The notes beneath the pieces were generated by a model. It was given only the letters and a program-made list of their open reading frames with translations, did no database searches and was not told the DNA's origin. Shown piece by piece: positions 1-7,504 of a DNA stretch of 64,000 nt (its first letter is position 1; each line of letters begins with the position of its first letter). The DNA is from Paenibacillus camelliae (lineage in GTDB: Bacteria > Bacillota > Bacilli > Paenibacillales > Paenibacillaceae), in contig NZ_JAMBNY010000004.1 of assembly GCF_023715345.1 (NCBI RefSeq), forward strand, positions 1 through 64,000, in the 5' to 3' direction. The position numbers and the translations under genes were made by a program.

Positions 1-54
1 ACGAAATTAGCAGTAGATCGCATCAATAAACAATTCAACCAACAAGCAGCTTAA
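1..54 (+). CDS. 3' end of an unidentified gene (partial)
   Basis: The first 17 codons are open and end at TAA 52-54; the peptide ends DRINKQFNQQAA. The start lies outside the window. It is too short to assign and no ribosome site can be judged. It could also be chance reading through a degraded segment. Confidence 0.3.
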   Translation, partial: TKLAVDRINKQFNQQAA

Positions 55-64
55 GCTTCAAAAA

Positions 65-492
65 TGAGATTTCAGAAATTCTGTTCGTCTGACTTTATTT
101 AGAGAAGTGCATTATGAAATTGATTCAATCGAAAAACAATTGAAGAGGAAAAATTATTTGAGTTAGATGAAGACGAGGATAATGAAGGGAATAAAATAGA
201 AATAAAAAATGAGTATAAAGTCAGTGTATTGGCAGATGAGGTTGCTTCATTACCATATAAAGAAATTCTTGAAGGTATAAGTCATTATGAACAGGGAAGA
301 GAGCCATCAATAGGTCAAAGCGTATATTTTATAAGCAAAGAGAAGGAAATATTATTTCATATGTATGATGATCGTGGATGTATCATTCATTCGAAAGATA
401 AGGAAAAACTAAGAGATCTATATGTTAAATTCAATGAATGGATAGTGAATTATTATAGAGAGTATTTTGACAGTGTATTCAAGGAGGTGTGA
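65..492 (+). pseudogene. DUF3885-like protein remnant, frameshifted
   Basis: The readable C-terminal part lies in frame from about 124 to 492 and ends with a segment rich in MYDDRGC, then KEKLRDLYVKFNEWI, resembling the conserved C-terminus of DUF3885 proteins of Bacillales (YDDRGC, SDKE, LY.KYNDWI). The upstream part continues in another frame (VHYEIDSIEKQLKRKNYL, about 98-160), so at least one frameshift separates the halves and the N-terminus is missing. A TTG at 229 would give an 87-residue fragment, but nothing suggests it is a natural start. The gene abuts the attC-like site at 498. Function of the family is unknown. Confidence 0.6.
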
Positions 493-497
493 TCCTT

Positions 498-677
498 CGT
501 CTAACACCGTATTCACGCTGCGTCGCTATCGCTCCTTGGTCCGGCCAAAGCAGGAAGATGAGATTTCCAAGAAGTGGATTCATTTGCAAGGAAGCAAAGT
601 CAGCCGGACATATCCAACTCCCTAAGATAAGAGCTATCTAAGGGAGTTGGACGTCGTGAATACAAGAACGTTAGACG
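498..677 (+). repeat. attC-like site 1
   Basis: R'' CGTCTAAC 498-505, L'' GTATTCACG, L' CGTGAATAC and R' GTTAGACG 670-677 pair perfectly. The middle carries the long hairpin class, here with stem CCAACTCCC/GGGAGTTGG at 614-650 around the constant apex. Confidence 0.88.
614..650 (+). repeat. central hairpin (apex class) of site 1
   Basis: Stem CCAACTCCC/GGGAGTTGG around TAAGATAAGAGCTATCTA. Its stem differs completely from the GACGCCCACC/GGTGGGCGTC stem of most other copies while the apex is identical, so the pairing has co-varied. Confidence 0.85.
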
Positions 678-689
678 TAATGCGAAGGT

Positions 690-955
690 TAAAAACTATA
701 TGATGGTTAAAAGCCTTTTCTAAGGAATGTTCCCATACGGGAACTGATTGAGGTTAAAAGCACTTTTCTAAGGAATGTTCTCACACGAGAACAGATTGAA
801 GTTAAGAGCATTTTTCTAAGGAATGTTCTCACACGAGAACAGATTGAAGTTAAGAGCGTTTTTTCTAAGGAATGTTCTCACACGAGAACAGATTGAAGTT
901 AAGGGCGTTTTTATCTAAGGAATGTTCTCACACGAGAACTGATTAAAGTTAAAAG
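690..955 (+). repeat. five tandem 48-50 bp hairpin repeats in a non-coding cassette
   Basis: Five units contain CTAAGGAAT followed by a 16-bp palindrome, at 729, 777, 825, 874 and 924. Copies 2-5 read GTTCTCACACGAGAAC; copy 1 reads GTTCCCATACGGGAAC, a compensatory C/G pair that keeps the stem. Units are joined by a conserved (A/G)GATTGAAGTTAA-type linker, so this is not a CRISPR array (no variable spacers). The segment from 678 to 986 has no credible gene. It may encode a structured RNA, an operator array or a protein-binding array. Confidence 0.85.
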
Positions 956-986
956 ATTTTGCGATAGTAATTCGAAGGAGGCACTC

Positions 987-1111
987 CGTCTAACACAGCA
1001 TTAGCGCATCGTCGCATGCGCTCCTCGGTCACTGGTGATGCTTTCGGCAGAGAAGATTATTCATGTGACAACCTGCTGTGCGCAGGTTCGTTAATGCAAG
1101 AACGTTATATG
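987..1111 (+). repeat. attC-like site 2
   Basis: R'' CGTCTAAC 987-994 matches R' of site 1 (GTTAGACG) and not its own R' GTTATATG 1104-1111. L'' GCATTAGCG pairs with L' CGTTAATGC. Middle of the AACCTGC/GCAGGTT class. Confidence 0.9.
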
Positions 1112-1157
1112 AAACCAGTGCAATAAAGTCAACACCTCACTAGAAGGGAATTTATGA

Positions 1158-1520
1158 ATGATAATTACCCACTTACTAAATATTTCTTTAGCAGATGGAG
1201 AAGTAATTAAGATAGAACCTATGAATGAAAAAGTAAAAATATCGTATAAAACATGGAATGAGAACTTACTCGTAATTGAGTTTATTGGCTATATAAGAAT
1301 GATTGATAACAGATCTATTGGGAATGATGTTGAACATATACAAGTGGATGACAGTGAAGATTTAAGAACAATAATGATTGAATTTGATTCAATAACTGAG
1401 GATGAATTAAATGAAAGTAAGAAATATTCCTTTATAAGTTCCTGGGGAGATTATTCTTTATTAACTATTTATGCAAAGAATATAAAAGTATTAAGTATTG
1501 TGGAAGCAGATAATCAATGA
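1158..1520 (+). CDS. hypothetical 120-residue protein
   Basis: Soluble acidic protein without signal peptide or membrane segment, beginning MIITHLLNISLADGEVIKI. The start follows GAAGGGA 11 nt upstream; an overlapping ATG at 1154 is in another frame. It is the only gene of its cassette (site 2 to site 3), and its stop lies 12 nt before the R'' of site 3, the tight packing usual for cassettes. The alternating charged and hydrophobic strands suggest a small beta-rich fold, as in many immunity proteins, but I recognise no family. Confidence 0.75.
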   Translation: MIITHLLNISLADGEVIKIEPMNEKVKISYKTWNENLLVIEFIGYIRMIDNRSIGNDVEHIQVDDSEDLRTIMIEFDSITEDELNESKKYSFISSWGDYSLLTIYAKNIKVLSIVEADNQ

Positions 1521-1532
1521 AGGAACTGGCAT

Positions 1533-1699
1533 CATATAACACCGCATTAACGCATCGTCGCATGCGCTCCTCGGTCACTGGTGATGCACTTGGCAGAGAA
1601 GTTGATTCACGTGACAATCCTGCAAGGCTAAGTCTGCCGACTCGTTGCGCTGCGCTCCACTTAAGCCTTTCGGGTTCGTTAATGCAAGAACGTTGTATG
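1533..1699 (+). repeat. attC-like site 3
   Basis: R'' CATATAAC 1533-1540, extended outward to ACTGG, matches the start of its own cassette (GTTATATGAAACCAGT at 1104) at 14 of 16 positions. R' GTTGTATG 1692-1699. Middle of the AAGGCT/AGCCTT class. Confidence 0.9.
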
Positions 1700-1742
1700 A
1701 AAGAGTCGTATACAAATCCGTATTGCATTTCAGAGGAGAGAT

Positions 1743-2267
1743 ATGAAAAAAACTCTATTTATAATAGTAGGACTGATTATAGTTGGTTCAATCTTTAATT
1801 TGGATTTCTCAAGTAAATACTCGATTGATAATAATATATTTGAAATTGAGAAGGAAATTGAAAAACGATTAGAAGCTGACATCGAAATTAAGATATATCA
1901 ATTAACTAATAATAAATTTCACTTTGTTTTTGATATGAATGGAGTATTGGGATCTGGAGAACTAAGAAGAGGCTGGAATAACAAATATAAATTTGAATCT
2001 GTAGGACATGGGACAAATTCGATAAGAGAAAGAATAATTAAAACCAACAAAGGACAATATTTGAAACTTGCTGGTCGAAACATTGAAAACATCGGAAAAG
2101 TCAAAGCTTGTATTGATGATGAGATATATGAAATTGATGTTCCCGATGGAGAGTACTTCTTAGTATTAGAACCAGTTAAGGAAACAGAGCTTGAATTTAC
2201 AAAAGCAAAGATCATTTTTGATAGAAAAGGAAATGAAATATATAGAATAAACCTACCTGAAGAGTAA
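1743..2267 (+). CDS. small membrane-anchored or secreted hypothetical protein
   Basis: 174 residues. The N-terminal hydrophobic segment at about residues 3-20 (KKTLFIIVGLIIVGSIFNL) acts as an uncleaved anchor or a signal; there is no lipobox Cys. The remaining 150 residues are a charged extracytoplasmic domain with FVFDMNGVLGSGE and later DDEIYEIDVPDGEYF. AGAGGAG 7 nt upstream fixes the ATG. Single gene between sites 3 and 4. No family recognised. Confidence 0.8.
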   Translation: MKKTLFIIVGLIIVGSIFNLDFSSKYSIDNNIFEIEKEIEKRLEADIEIKIYQLTNNKFHFVFDMNGVLGSGELRRGWNNKYKFESVGHGTNSIRERIIKTNKGQYLKLAGRNIENIGKVKACIDDEIYEIDVPDGEYFLVLEPVKETELEFTKAKIIFDRKGNEIYRINLPEE

Positions 2268-2289
2268 TTCGATGAGGGCGTGACTCCAT

Positions 2290-2414
2290 CATATAACACA
2301 GCATTAGCGCATCATCGCATACGCTCCTCGGTCACTGGTGATGTTTTTGGCAGAGAAGGTGATTCACGTGACAACCTGCTAAGTGCAGGTTCGTTAATGT
2401 AAGAACGTTATGCG
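2290..2414 (+). repeat. attC-like site 4
   Basis: R'' CATATAAC 2290-2297 with outward GACTC matches its own cassette start at site 3 (GTTGTATGAAAGAGTC). R' GTTATGCG 2407-2414. AACCTGC/GCAGGTT class. Confidence 0.9.
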
Positions 2415-2443
2415 AAACCAGAACCAGAAAGGAGAGTGACGAA

Positions 2444-2938
2444 GTGCTCACTCTTAGACTAACAAAAGATCTGTTGAAAGATATGAAGACATTACCGATT
2501 GAAGTTGATAATGCTCCTAGATTATTGAGTTGGCATGTGAATATATACAATTTGAATAAACGAAAACACATTGTCTTTGTGAATGATATGACGAAATTAT
2601 CTATCATTATTAATGGAGTAAGAACCGGTCAGTTAGAGAGATTGAAAGAGAAATTTCTAGATACTCTTAAAGACTACCTACTCAGAGAAGGTGTTAATAA
2701 GGCTCACATTATTGAATACTTTGAATTTTGCAGTGAAATCGTTATTTCAAAGACAAATAATCGAAGTGTTTTAGGAACAATGAAAGAAGTTACGTTCTTT
2801 GTTGAGGATGATTTTAAGAGTGACTTTGAACGGTTAAAGTGGTTAAACAGATTCATTCATAAACCTATAGACTACCAGGAACCAATTAAACTATTTAAGG
2901 AAGTTTTAAAGGATCCTAATAACTATAATACGTTGTAA
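2444..2938 (+). CDS. DUF6933 family protein
   Basis: 164 residues, GTG start behind AAAGGAGAG. It shows the DUF6933 pattern: N-terminal LTLRLTKDLLKDM, then LLSWHVNIY at about residues 28-36, VFVNDMTKLS, and FCSEIVISKTNNRSVLG near 100-116 (the IVFAKTNNRSVLG-type block). Function of the family is unknown; it recurs in accessory regions, including near toxin-antitoxin or defence genes. Only gene of its cassette. Family assignment is from recognised motifs. Confidence 0.85.
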   Translation: MLTLRLTKDLLKDMKTLPIEVDNAPRLLSWHVNIYNLNKRKHIVFVNDMTKLSIIINGVRTGQLERLKEKFLDTLKDYLLREGVNKAHIIEYFEFCSEIVISKTNNRSVLGTMKEVTFFVEDDFKSDFERLKWLNRFIHKPIDYQEPIKLFKEVLKDPNNYNTL

Positions 2939-2961
2939 GTAACTCGAGGTGGCACTGGCAT

Positions 2962-3012
2962 CGCATAACACCGCATTCACGCTGCGGGCCGCTGTCGCGC
3001 CCCTTCCTCCGA
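2962..3012 (+). repeat. attC-like site 5, right part deleted
   Basis: R'' CGCATAAC 2962-2969 with outward CTGG matches the start of its own cassette at site 4 (GTTATGCGAAACCAG). L'' GCATTCACG is present. After about 3010 the similarity ends, so the middle, L' and R' are lost. Confidence 0.8.
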
Positions 3013-3201
3013 ACATTTTTTTCTATACTTATTTCTCTTATCCATTCATCTCCTAAATATCAGGACAAGAACAGACAAAATATTAAAGAACTTCTTTAAT
3101 ACTTTATTATCAATATTGGTCTTAGTGATTTTTATTAACTCTGTACGAAAATTTATTTTAGAATTTGAAAACTTGATATTTCTTGATGTATTGAAGATTT
3201 A

Positions 3202-3510
3202 ATGTTACCCATTGCATTGTCGCTTCTTTTTGTATTTTATATTTATGCTTTTGTAGTAGTGGTATCATATGAAACATTATTAATGGGGATTAAAAGACTT
3301 AAGACGATCCAAGATAGTCTTCGACCGAAACTTATATTAAAAGTTTTGATATTTTGCAACATTAATATTGTTAGAATCAAGAATTTTATTCATTGGAGTG
3401 GGGTTTTCAAAAATTATATAAACAATGACCAAGATATTAAAAACTTATTTAGAAGGTATAAGGAAACTAAAGAAATCAAGCGTAGTCAAGAAGGTAGCAA
3501 CTTCAGTTAA
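3202..3510 (+). CDS. small hypothetical membrane protein
   Basis: 102 residues with a hydrophobic N-terminal helix (LSLLFVFYIYAFVVVVSYET, about 6-25) followed by a basic soluble part. No good ribosome site precedes the ATG, and the 5' boundary of the cassette is deleted, so the gene may be truncated or dead. Its 3' end runs into site 6. Confidence 0.45.
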   Translation: MLPIALSLLFVFYIYAFVVVVSYETLLMGIKRLKTIQDSLRPKLILKVLIFCNINIVRIKNFIHWSGVFKNYINNDQDIKNLFRRYKETKEIKRSQEGSNFS

Positions 3511-3670
3511 CACTGCATTAACGCATCGTCGCATGCGCTCCTCGGTCAATGGTGATGCATCTGGCAGAGAAGCTCATTCATGTGACAACCCTGCAAGGCT
3601 AAGTCTGTCGCCCCGTTGCGCTACGCTCTACTCAAGCCTTTCGTGTTTGTTAATGCAAGAACGTTATATG
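3504..3670 (+). repeat. attC-like site 6
   Basis: R'' CAGTTAAC 3504-3511, R' GTTATATG 3663-3670, AAGGCT/AGCCTT class. The partner R' for its R'' was lost with the right end of site 5, so the cassette-match test cannot be done here. Confidence 0.87.
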
Positions 3671-3725
3671 AAATAACAGGATTCTAAATTGATTGACCAG
3701 AAGTGTATTTTTTATACATGTAGAG

Positions 3726-3731
3726 TATAAT
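3726..3731 (+). promoter_or_regulatory. possible -10 box of the antitoxin-Doc cassette
   Basis: TATAAT at 3726-3731, 29 nt before the antitoxin ATG. A good -35 at 17 nt spacing is not evident; TTGACC at 3693 is too far. Toxin-antitoxin cassettes commonly carry their own promoter, which makes this worth marking. Confidence 0.35.
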
Positions 3732-3759
3732 GTAAGTAAATGGATTTGAGGTATTTTGA

Positions 3760-3933
3760 ATGAGACTTGAGGAGAAATTAGTTCAAGATTTTTTAAAACT
3801 AACCCACGAAAAACAACTAGAAATAATTGATTTTGTTGAGTTTTTGAATAGAAAGAATGACCAACAGATTGAAAGCTTAATGGACAGCATCATACATGAA
3901 AATAAAGAAGCACTTGATGAGTTAGCGAAATAA
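3760..3933 (+). CDS. DUF2281-like antitoxin
   Basis: 57 residues: MRLEEKLVQDFLKLTHEKQL, then EIIDFVEFLNRK, then a charged tail. The pattern (LP.EKQ.E.LDFVEFL) resembles DUF2281/VapB-type antitoxins that neutralise a toxin encoded next door. The TAA stop overlaps the ATG of the Doc-like reading frame by one base (3933), the coupling usual for an antitoxin-toxin pair. It is intact even though the toxin is broken. Confidence 0.7.
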   Translation: MRLEEKLVQDFLKLTHEKQLEIIDFVEFLNRKNDQQIESLMDSIIHENKEALDELAK

Positions 3934-4313
3934 TGAAGACAATGACAATAACTATAGAACAACTTCTACATTTCCATAAAGATTATTAACCAACTAGTGG
4001 AAGTGATGGGATTAGAGATCGATGAATGATTGTGAGTGCTATTGGTCGAGCATTTGTGACTTTCGAAGGGCAAGATTTATACCCTGATGTATATAAAAAG
4101 ATCGCAGTAACAACACACGCTTTAATAAAAAACCACGGATTTGTAGATGGAAACAAGCGAATAGGTATTGCAACCATGATTTTACTACTAAAATTAAATG
4201 AAATAAGAATTGAATATACTCAGAAGGAATTAGTTGATTTAGGTACTGGCATAGCAGAAGGTAACTTAACTGAAGTTGATATTGAACTCTGGATTAAAAG
4301 ACATCAGGTATAA
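3933..4313 (+). pseudogene. doc: Doc-type Fic-domain toxin, disrupted
   Basis: The C-terminal part holds the Fic active-site motif HGFVDGNKRIG (Doc consensus HPFxDGNKR), typical of Doc kinases that phosphorylate EF-Tu. Upstream in the same frame is the expected Doc N-terminus (MTITIEQLLHFHKD...TSGSDGIRDR), but TAA at 3987-3989 and TGA at 4023-4025 interrupt it. The region around 3984 also looks short by a few bases relative to the expected LINQTSG. An ATG at 4026 could restart translation without the N-terminal helix. Mutations that silence a toxin while its antitoxin survives are an expected decay path. Confidence 0.8.
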
Positions 4314-4353
4314 GAGCTTGGTGTCTTTTTGTATTTCAAGGAGTCAGTTACTT

Positions 4354-4478
4354 CGTCTAACACCATATTCACGCATCGTCGCATACGCTCCGCGGTCACT
4401 GGTGATGATTCTGGCTGAGAAGGAGATTCATGTGACAACCTGCTGTGCGCAGGTTCGCTAATGCAAGAACGTTAGCAG
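4354..4478 (+). repeat. attC-like site 7
   Basis: R'' CGTCTAAC 4354-4361 extended outward (GTTACTT) matches its own cassette start at site 6 (GTTATATGAAATAAC) at 12 of 15. R' GTTAGCAG 4471-4478. AACCTGC/GCAGGTT class. Confidence 0.9.
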
Positions 4479-4528
4479 AAATCCTCGAGAACATATAATA
4501 AATCACTTTTGAGAAAGAGAGGTGCTTT

Positions 4529-4807
4529 ATGGAAAAGATTCACCCACATTATTATTTAGGAGCATTGATTGGTTTGGTTATAGGTTACGTAATATCAAAG
4601 ATTTATCAAATATGGGCAATTGTATATCGTGAGAGTAATTTTGACCCTCATATGATAGATTCTTTGGAGACTAATTCACCACCACTTTGGATTACAGCAA
4701 CTGAAAACCCAAACTTGTTTTCATTTTGGGTTACTTTGATATATATCATTGTCGGTGTTATTTGTGTGAGAATATTACATAAAAGAAAAATAGCTAAACA
4801 TGATTAA
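4529..4807 (+). CDS. hypothetical membrane protein, two segments
   Basis: 92 residues. Two hydrophobic helices at about 8-25 (YLGALIGLVIGYVISKIY) and 68-84, separated by an acidic loop, and a lysine-rich C-terminus (LHKRKIAKHD) that should be cytoplasmic. AGAGAGGTG precedes the ATG. Only gene between sites 7 and 8. No family recognised. Confidence 0.75.
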   Translation: MEKIHPHYYLGALIGLVIGYVISKIYQIWAIVYRESNFDPHMIDSLETNSPPLWITATENPNLFSFWVTLIYIIVGVICVRILHKRKIAKHD

Positions 4808-4938
4808 TCGGTAACATCGAGTGAATGTTTTGATCATCAATACAAAATAAAATAAACGAAAATTAAGTTAGATTAAAAGATCGGATATAAAGGCGAGTTA
4901 GTGCAATTATCTCATCAATTCGGGAAAGCTAGGGACTT

Positions 4939-5096
4939 CTGCTGACACTGTATTCACGCATCGTAGCTCTTTTGGCTGCTCGGTCTGCCCGTTGGAATCC
5001 GGAGAAGAGGGTTCAGGCAGACAACTCTGCGAGGCCAAGTCCGCTGGACCCGGTGCCTTAAGCCTCTCGGGTTCGTTAATGCAAGAACGTTAGGTG
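4939..5096 (+). repeat. attC-like site 8
   Basis: R'' CTGCTGAC 4939-4946 (GAC instead of AAC) with outward GGGACTT matches its own cassette start at site 7 (GTTAGCAGAAATCC) at 12 of 14. R' GTTAGGTG 5089-5096. Confidence 0.88.
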
Positions 5097-5134
5097 AAAC
5101 CACTTGCGAAAGTGAAAACCAGGGGAGATTTGAA

Positions 5135-5754
5135 ATGAAAAAATTTATTGTAGTAGTTTCTATAGTTGTGATTACATGCCTGTTGGTAGGATGTGAGGCA
5201 AACGTAAATAATACGATTAATAGTAATGAAAGGATTACTAGCCAAACAAAAACTAATAATCATATAGTTATTGATGCCTAGATGAAGAATACTCGATACT
5301 AAAAGCAGCAGGTACAAACAATTCGATGGTTTTTCAAATTAGTTTAGGGAATGTAAATGTACAAAAAATTAACTATTGGATTGATTATTATAGAGATGGG
5401 GAATTGTACGAAACAATATTGAATATGGGAAGTCAAGTTCCAGAACTATCTGAATCTAGAGAGTATAGGTTGTACTTAACAACAACTGGAGTACATTCTA
5501 GTCAAGAAATATGGACGTTGGCATTAAGAGAAAATGGAAACGTTAGTAGTGGACAATACGAGAATACGATTAACGAATTTGAAAGTACAATGACTCATGC
5601 ATTAAATGAAATATCAACAGGAATAAATGAAGTTACTGATTTAGGAATGATCATAAGAAATAATGGGAAAGACCATATGGCATCAAGCAATGATATAAAG
5701 AGTGTTATTAAAGAAAATCAAGAAGTTTATGTTTTAAGATGCAAGTTTGATTGA
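5135..5754 (+). pseudogene. lipoprotein with a single frameshift
   Basis: The first frame (5135-5281) gives a clear lipoprotein start, MKKFIVVVSIVVITCLLVGC, with lipobox LVGC at residues 17-20, and stops after IVIDA. The second frame picks up at about 5275 (LDEEYSILKAAGTNNS) and continues to 5754 as a 150-residue domain. One missing or extra base near 5270-5280 would join them into a protein of about 206 residues. The later ATG at 5326 has no ribosome site, so the two parts are one gene. It could be a real mutation or a sequencing error. Confidence 0.8.
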
Positions 5755-5766
5755 GGGAAGGTGCAT

Positions 5767-5879
5767 CGCCTAACACCATATTCACGCATCGGGCATTCGC
5801 CCTCGCCGGGAGGTATCCGTCGGACCCGCGCAGTCGCGCTTAAGGCAGTGAGGGTTCGTGAATACAAGAACGTTATAAG
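5767..5879 (+). repeat. attC-like site 9
   Basis: R'' CGCCTAAC 5767-5774 matches its cassette start at site 8 (GTTAGGTG...) with about 14 of 19 positions. R' GTTATAAG 5872-5879. The middle is a shorter, GC-rich variant. Confidence 0.87.
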
Positions 5880-5953
5880 AAATGGGGCAATGCGATTGAA
5901 ACCAATAAAATAACCTCCACAAGAATTGATAATATTTAAGGAGGTAGTGAAGC

Positions 5954-6502
5954 ATGATCAAAGAGACAAATATACAAACAGATAGACTAATTATTAGACC
6001 ATATCAAGAGAGTGATCTCTTGGAAGCCTTTCACTTGATGCAAGATAAAGAGTTATTCCAATTCTTGCCAATGGATGTTATGCCTTTGGAAGAATACAAG
6101 GATCTTTTTAGTTGGTTGATTAGTTGCTATGAAGTTAACTTTACAGCAGATTGGTTTAAGTATTCATTTGTAATCACGGATAAAGACACCGGAAGTCATA
6201 TTGGATGGTGTGGAGTTGGATGCTTAGATTTTAACCACAATTGTAAAGAAGTGTTTTATCTAATTGGTAAGAATTATTGGGGTCGAGGATATGCGACAGA
6301 AGCACTTCAAGGACTAATTGATTATTGTTTTAATAACCTTAGATTGAATAAACTGACTGCAGTAGTAAAGCCAGAAAACATATCGTCTAAGAAAGTACTA
6401 GAGAAATTAGGATTTAGTTATGAATATACGGTTTCAGAATTGCCGGAAGAATTTGAATTTTATAACGGGGAATTGTTCTATTCAATAAGTAAGGATACCT
6501 AA
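5954..6502 (+). CDS. GNAT acetyltransferase, RimJ/RimL type
   Basis: 182 residues. Starts with the RimJ/L pattern (TDRLIIRPYQESD at 9-21). The acetyl-CoA motif A is GRGYATEAL at 110-118, followed by LNKLTAVVKPENISSKKVLE and LGFSYE. It should acetylate an amino group using acetyl-CoA; the substrate (ribosomal protein, antibiotic or other small molecule) cannot be told. AAGGAGG lies 10 nt before the ATG. Only gene between sites 9 and 10. Confidence 0.9.
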   Translation: MIKETNIQTDRLIIRPYQESDLLEAFHLMQDKELFQFLPMDVMPLEEYKDLFSWLISCYEVNFTADWFKYSFVITDKDTGSHIGWCGVGCLDFNHNCKEVFYLIGKNYWGRGYATEALQGLIDYCFNNLRLNKLTAVVKPENISSKKVLEKLGFSYEYTVSELPEEFEFYNGELFYSISKDT

Positions 6503-6534
6503 TTTTGTAAGCAAAGCTTCGATGGCCCCCACAT

Positions 6535-6680
6535 CTTATAACACTGCATAAACTCATCATCGCATGCGCTCCTGGTTGAAAGAGGTATTTACAGAGATGC
6601 AAGCTCACCAACACAGATGCCCACCTAAGATAAGAGCTATCTAAGGTGGGCATACGTCGTTAATGCAAGAGCGTTATGAA
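6535..6680 (+). repeat. attC-like site 10
   Basis: R'' CTTATAAC 6535-6542, with outward CCCCCACAT, matches its cassette start at site 9 (GTTATAAGAAATGGGG) at 14 of 16. R' GTTATGAA 6673-6680. Middle holds the apex-class hairpin with stem ATGCCCACC/GGTGGGCAT. Confidence 0.9.
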
Positions 6681-6721
6681 ACCGACGATAAAGTTAAAAA
6701 ACTTGAAAGGATGTTTTAGAC

Positions 6722-7273
6722 ATGCCACATCTACTTGGCGACAGAATTGCTCTTAGAGAATATCGGATTTCGGATTTAGATAGTATAAGCCAATGGGTTA
6801 ATGATCCTGAAATAACTAACACTTTATCTGATGTTTTCTTGTATCCTCATTCAAGGAATGAATCAGAGACTTACTTAAACGTGATAATGGAAGGAAAATC
6901 TAGTACCAAAAGTTTTGTCATCGCAGAAAAAGACTCTTTAGAATACATCGGTCAAATAGATCTATTTAACTTTGACTGGAAGAACCGATTTGCTGTAATG
7001 GCTATCGTCATAGGGAAAAAAGAATATTTAGGTAAAGGATATGGCAGTGAAGCAATTCGAGTATTACAAAAGTTTGCTTTCGAGGAATTAAATTTAAATA
7101 GAATAGAACTTGATGTCTATGATTATAACGCTCGAGCCTATAAATGTTATCTTAAATGTGGATTTAAGGAAGAAGGAAGAATGCGACAAAAACTATTTAA
7201 AAATGGCCGATATCGGGATGTCATTAGAATGGCAATATTGAAAGAAGAATTTGAAGAACTGCCTTGTAAGTGA
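6722..7273 (+). CDS. GNAT acetyltransferase
   Basis: 183 residues. GDRIALREYRISDLDSI at the N-terminus, acetyl-CoA loop GKGYGSEAI at 104-112, then LNLNRIELDVYDYNARAYKC and CGFKEEGRMRQ, the pattern of RimJ/L and SpeG-like N-acetyltransferases. Substrate unknown. AAAGGATG lies upstream. Second of three successive GNAT cassettes, each from a different subfamily, so this is repeated recruitment rather than tandem duplication. Confidence 0.9.
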   Translation: MPHLLGDRIALREYRISDLDSISQWVNDPEITNTLSDVFLYPHSRNESETYLNVIMEGKSSTKSFVIAEKDSLEYIGQIDLFNFDWKNRFAVMAIVIGKKEYLGKGYGSEAIRVLQKFAFEELNLNRIELDVYDYNARAYKCYLKCGFKEEGRMRQKLFKNGRYRDVIRMAILKEEFEELPCK

Positions 7274-7293
7274 ATCGATGAAGTCGTCGGCAT

Positions 7294-7460
7294 CAGATAA
7301 CAATGTGTTCTCGCATCGGGGCATACGCCCCTTAGTCACGGTAGTTAAGTTCGGAAAAGTAATTGCCGAGACACATCCGCACCGACTAACCGCATCGCTG
7401 TCGTTCAATTTATCGTTCGCTTAAGTCGTTGGGACGTCGTGAACACGGAAACGTTATAAG
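7294..7460 (+). repeat. attC-like site 11
   Basis: R'' CAGATAAC 7294-7301 with outward TCGTCGG. Its cassette start at site 10 (GTTATGAAACCGACGA) matches after a 2-nt gap, including CCGACGA exactly. L'' GTGTTCTCG, L' CGTGAACAC, R' GTTATAAG 7453-7460. Confidence 0.87.
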
Positions 7461-7504
7461 GAATCTTCGTAAAATCATAAAACAATATCTGATAGGAGAA
7501 TATC

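Noticed and set aside
690..955. CRISPR array
   Set aside because: The intervals between palindromes are conserved, not unique spacers, and no cas gene is present.
1465..1728. Minus-strand open frames here and throughout the window
   Set aside because: All overlap better supported + strand genes or sites, lack ribosome sites, and have no recognisable products.
1517..1798. 93-codon open frame across site 3 (NTALTHRRMRSSVTGDA...)
   Set aside because: It translates the attC-like site itself; the same peptide pattern appears at 3425, 8746 and 15084 because the sites share sequence. Frames across palindromic sites are not genes.
4276..4461. 61-codon open frame overlapping the Doc end and site 7
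   Set aside because: Shadow frame; half of it is attC-like sequence.
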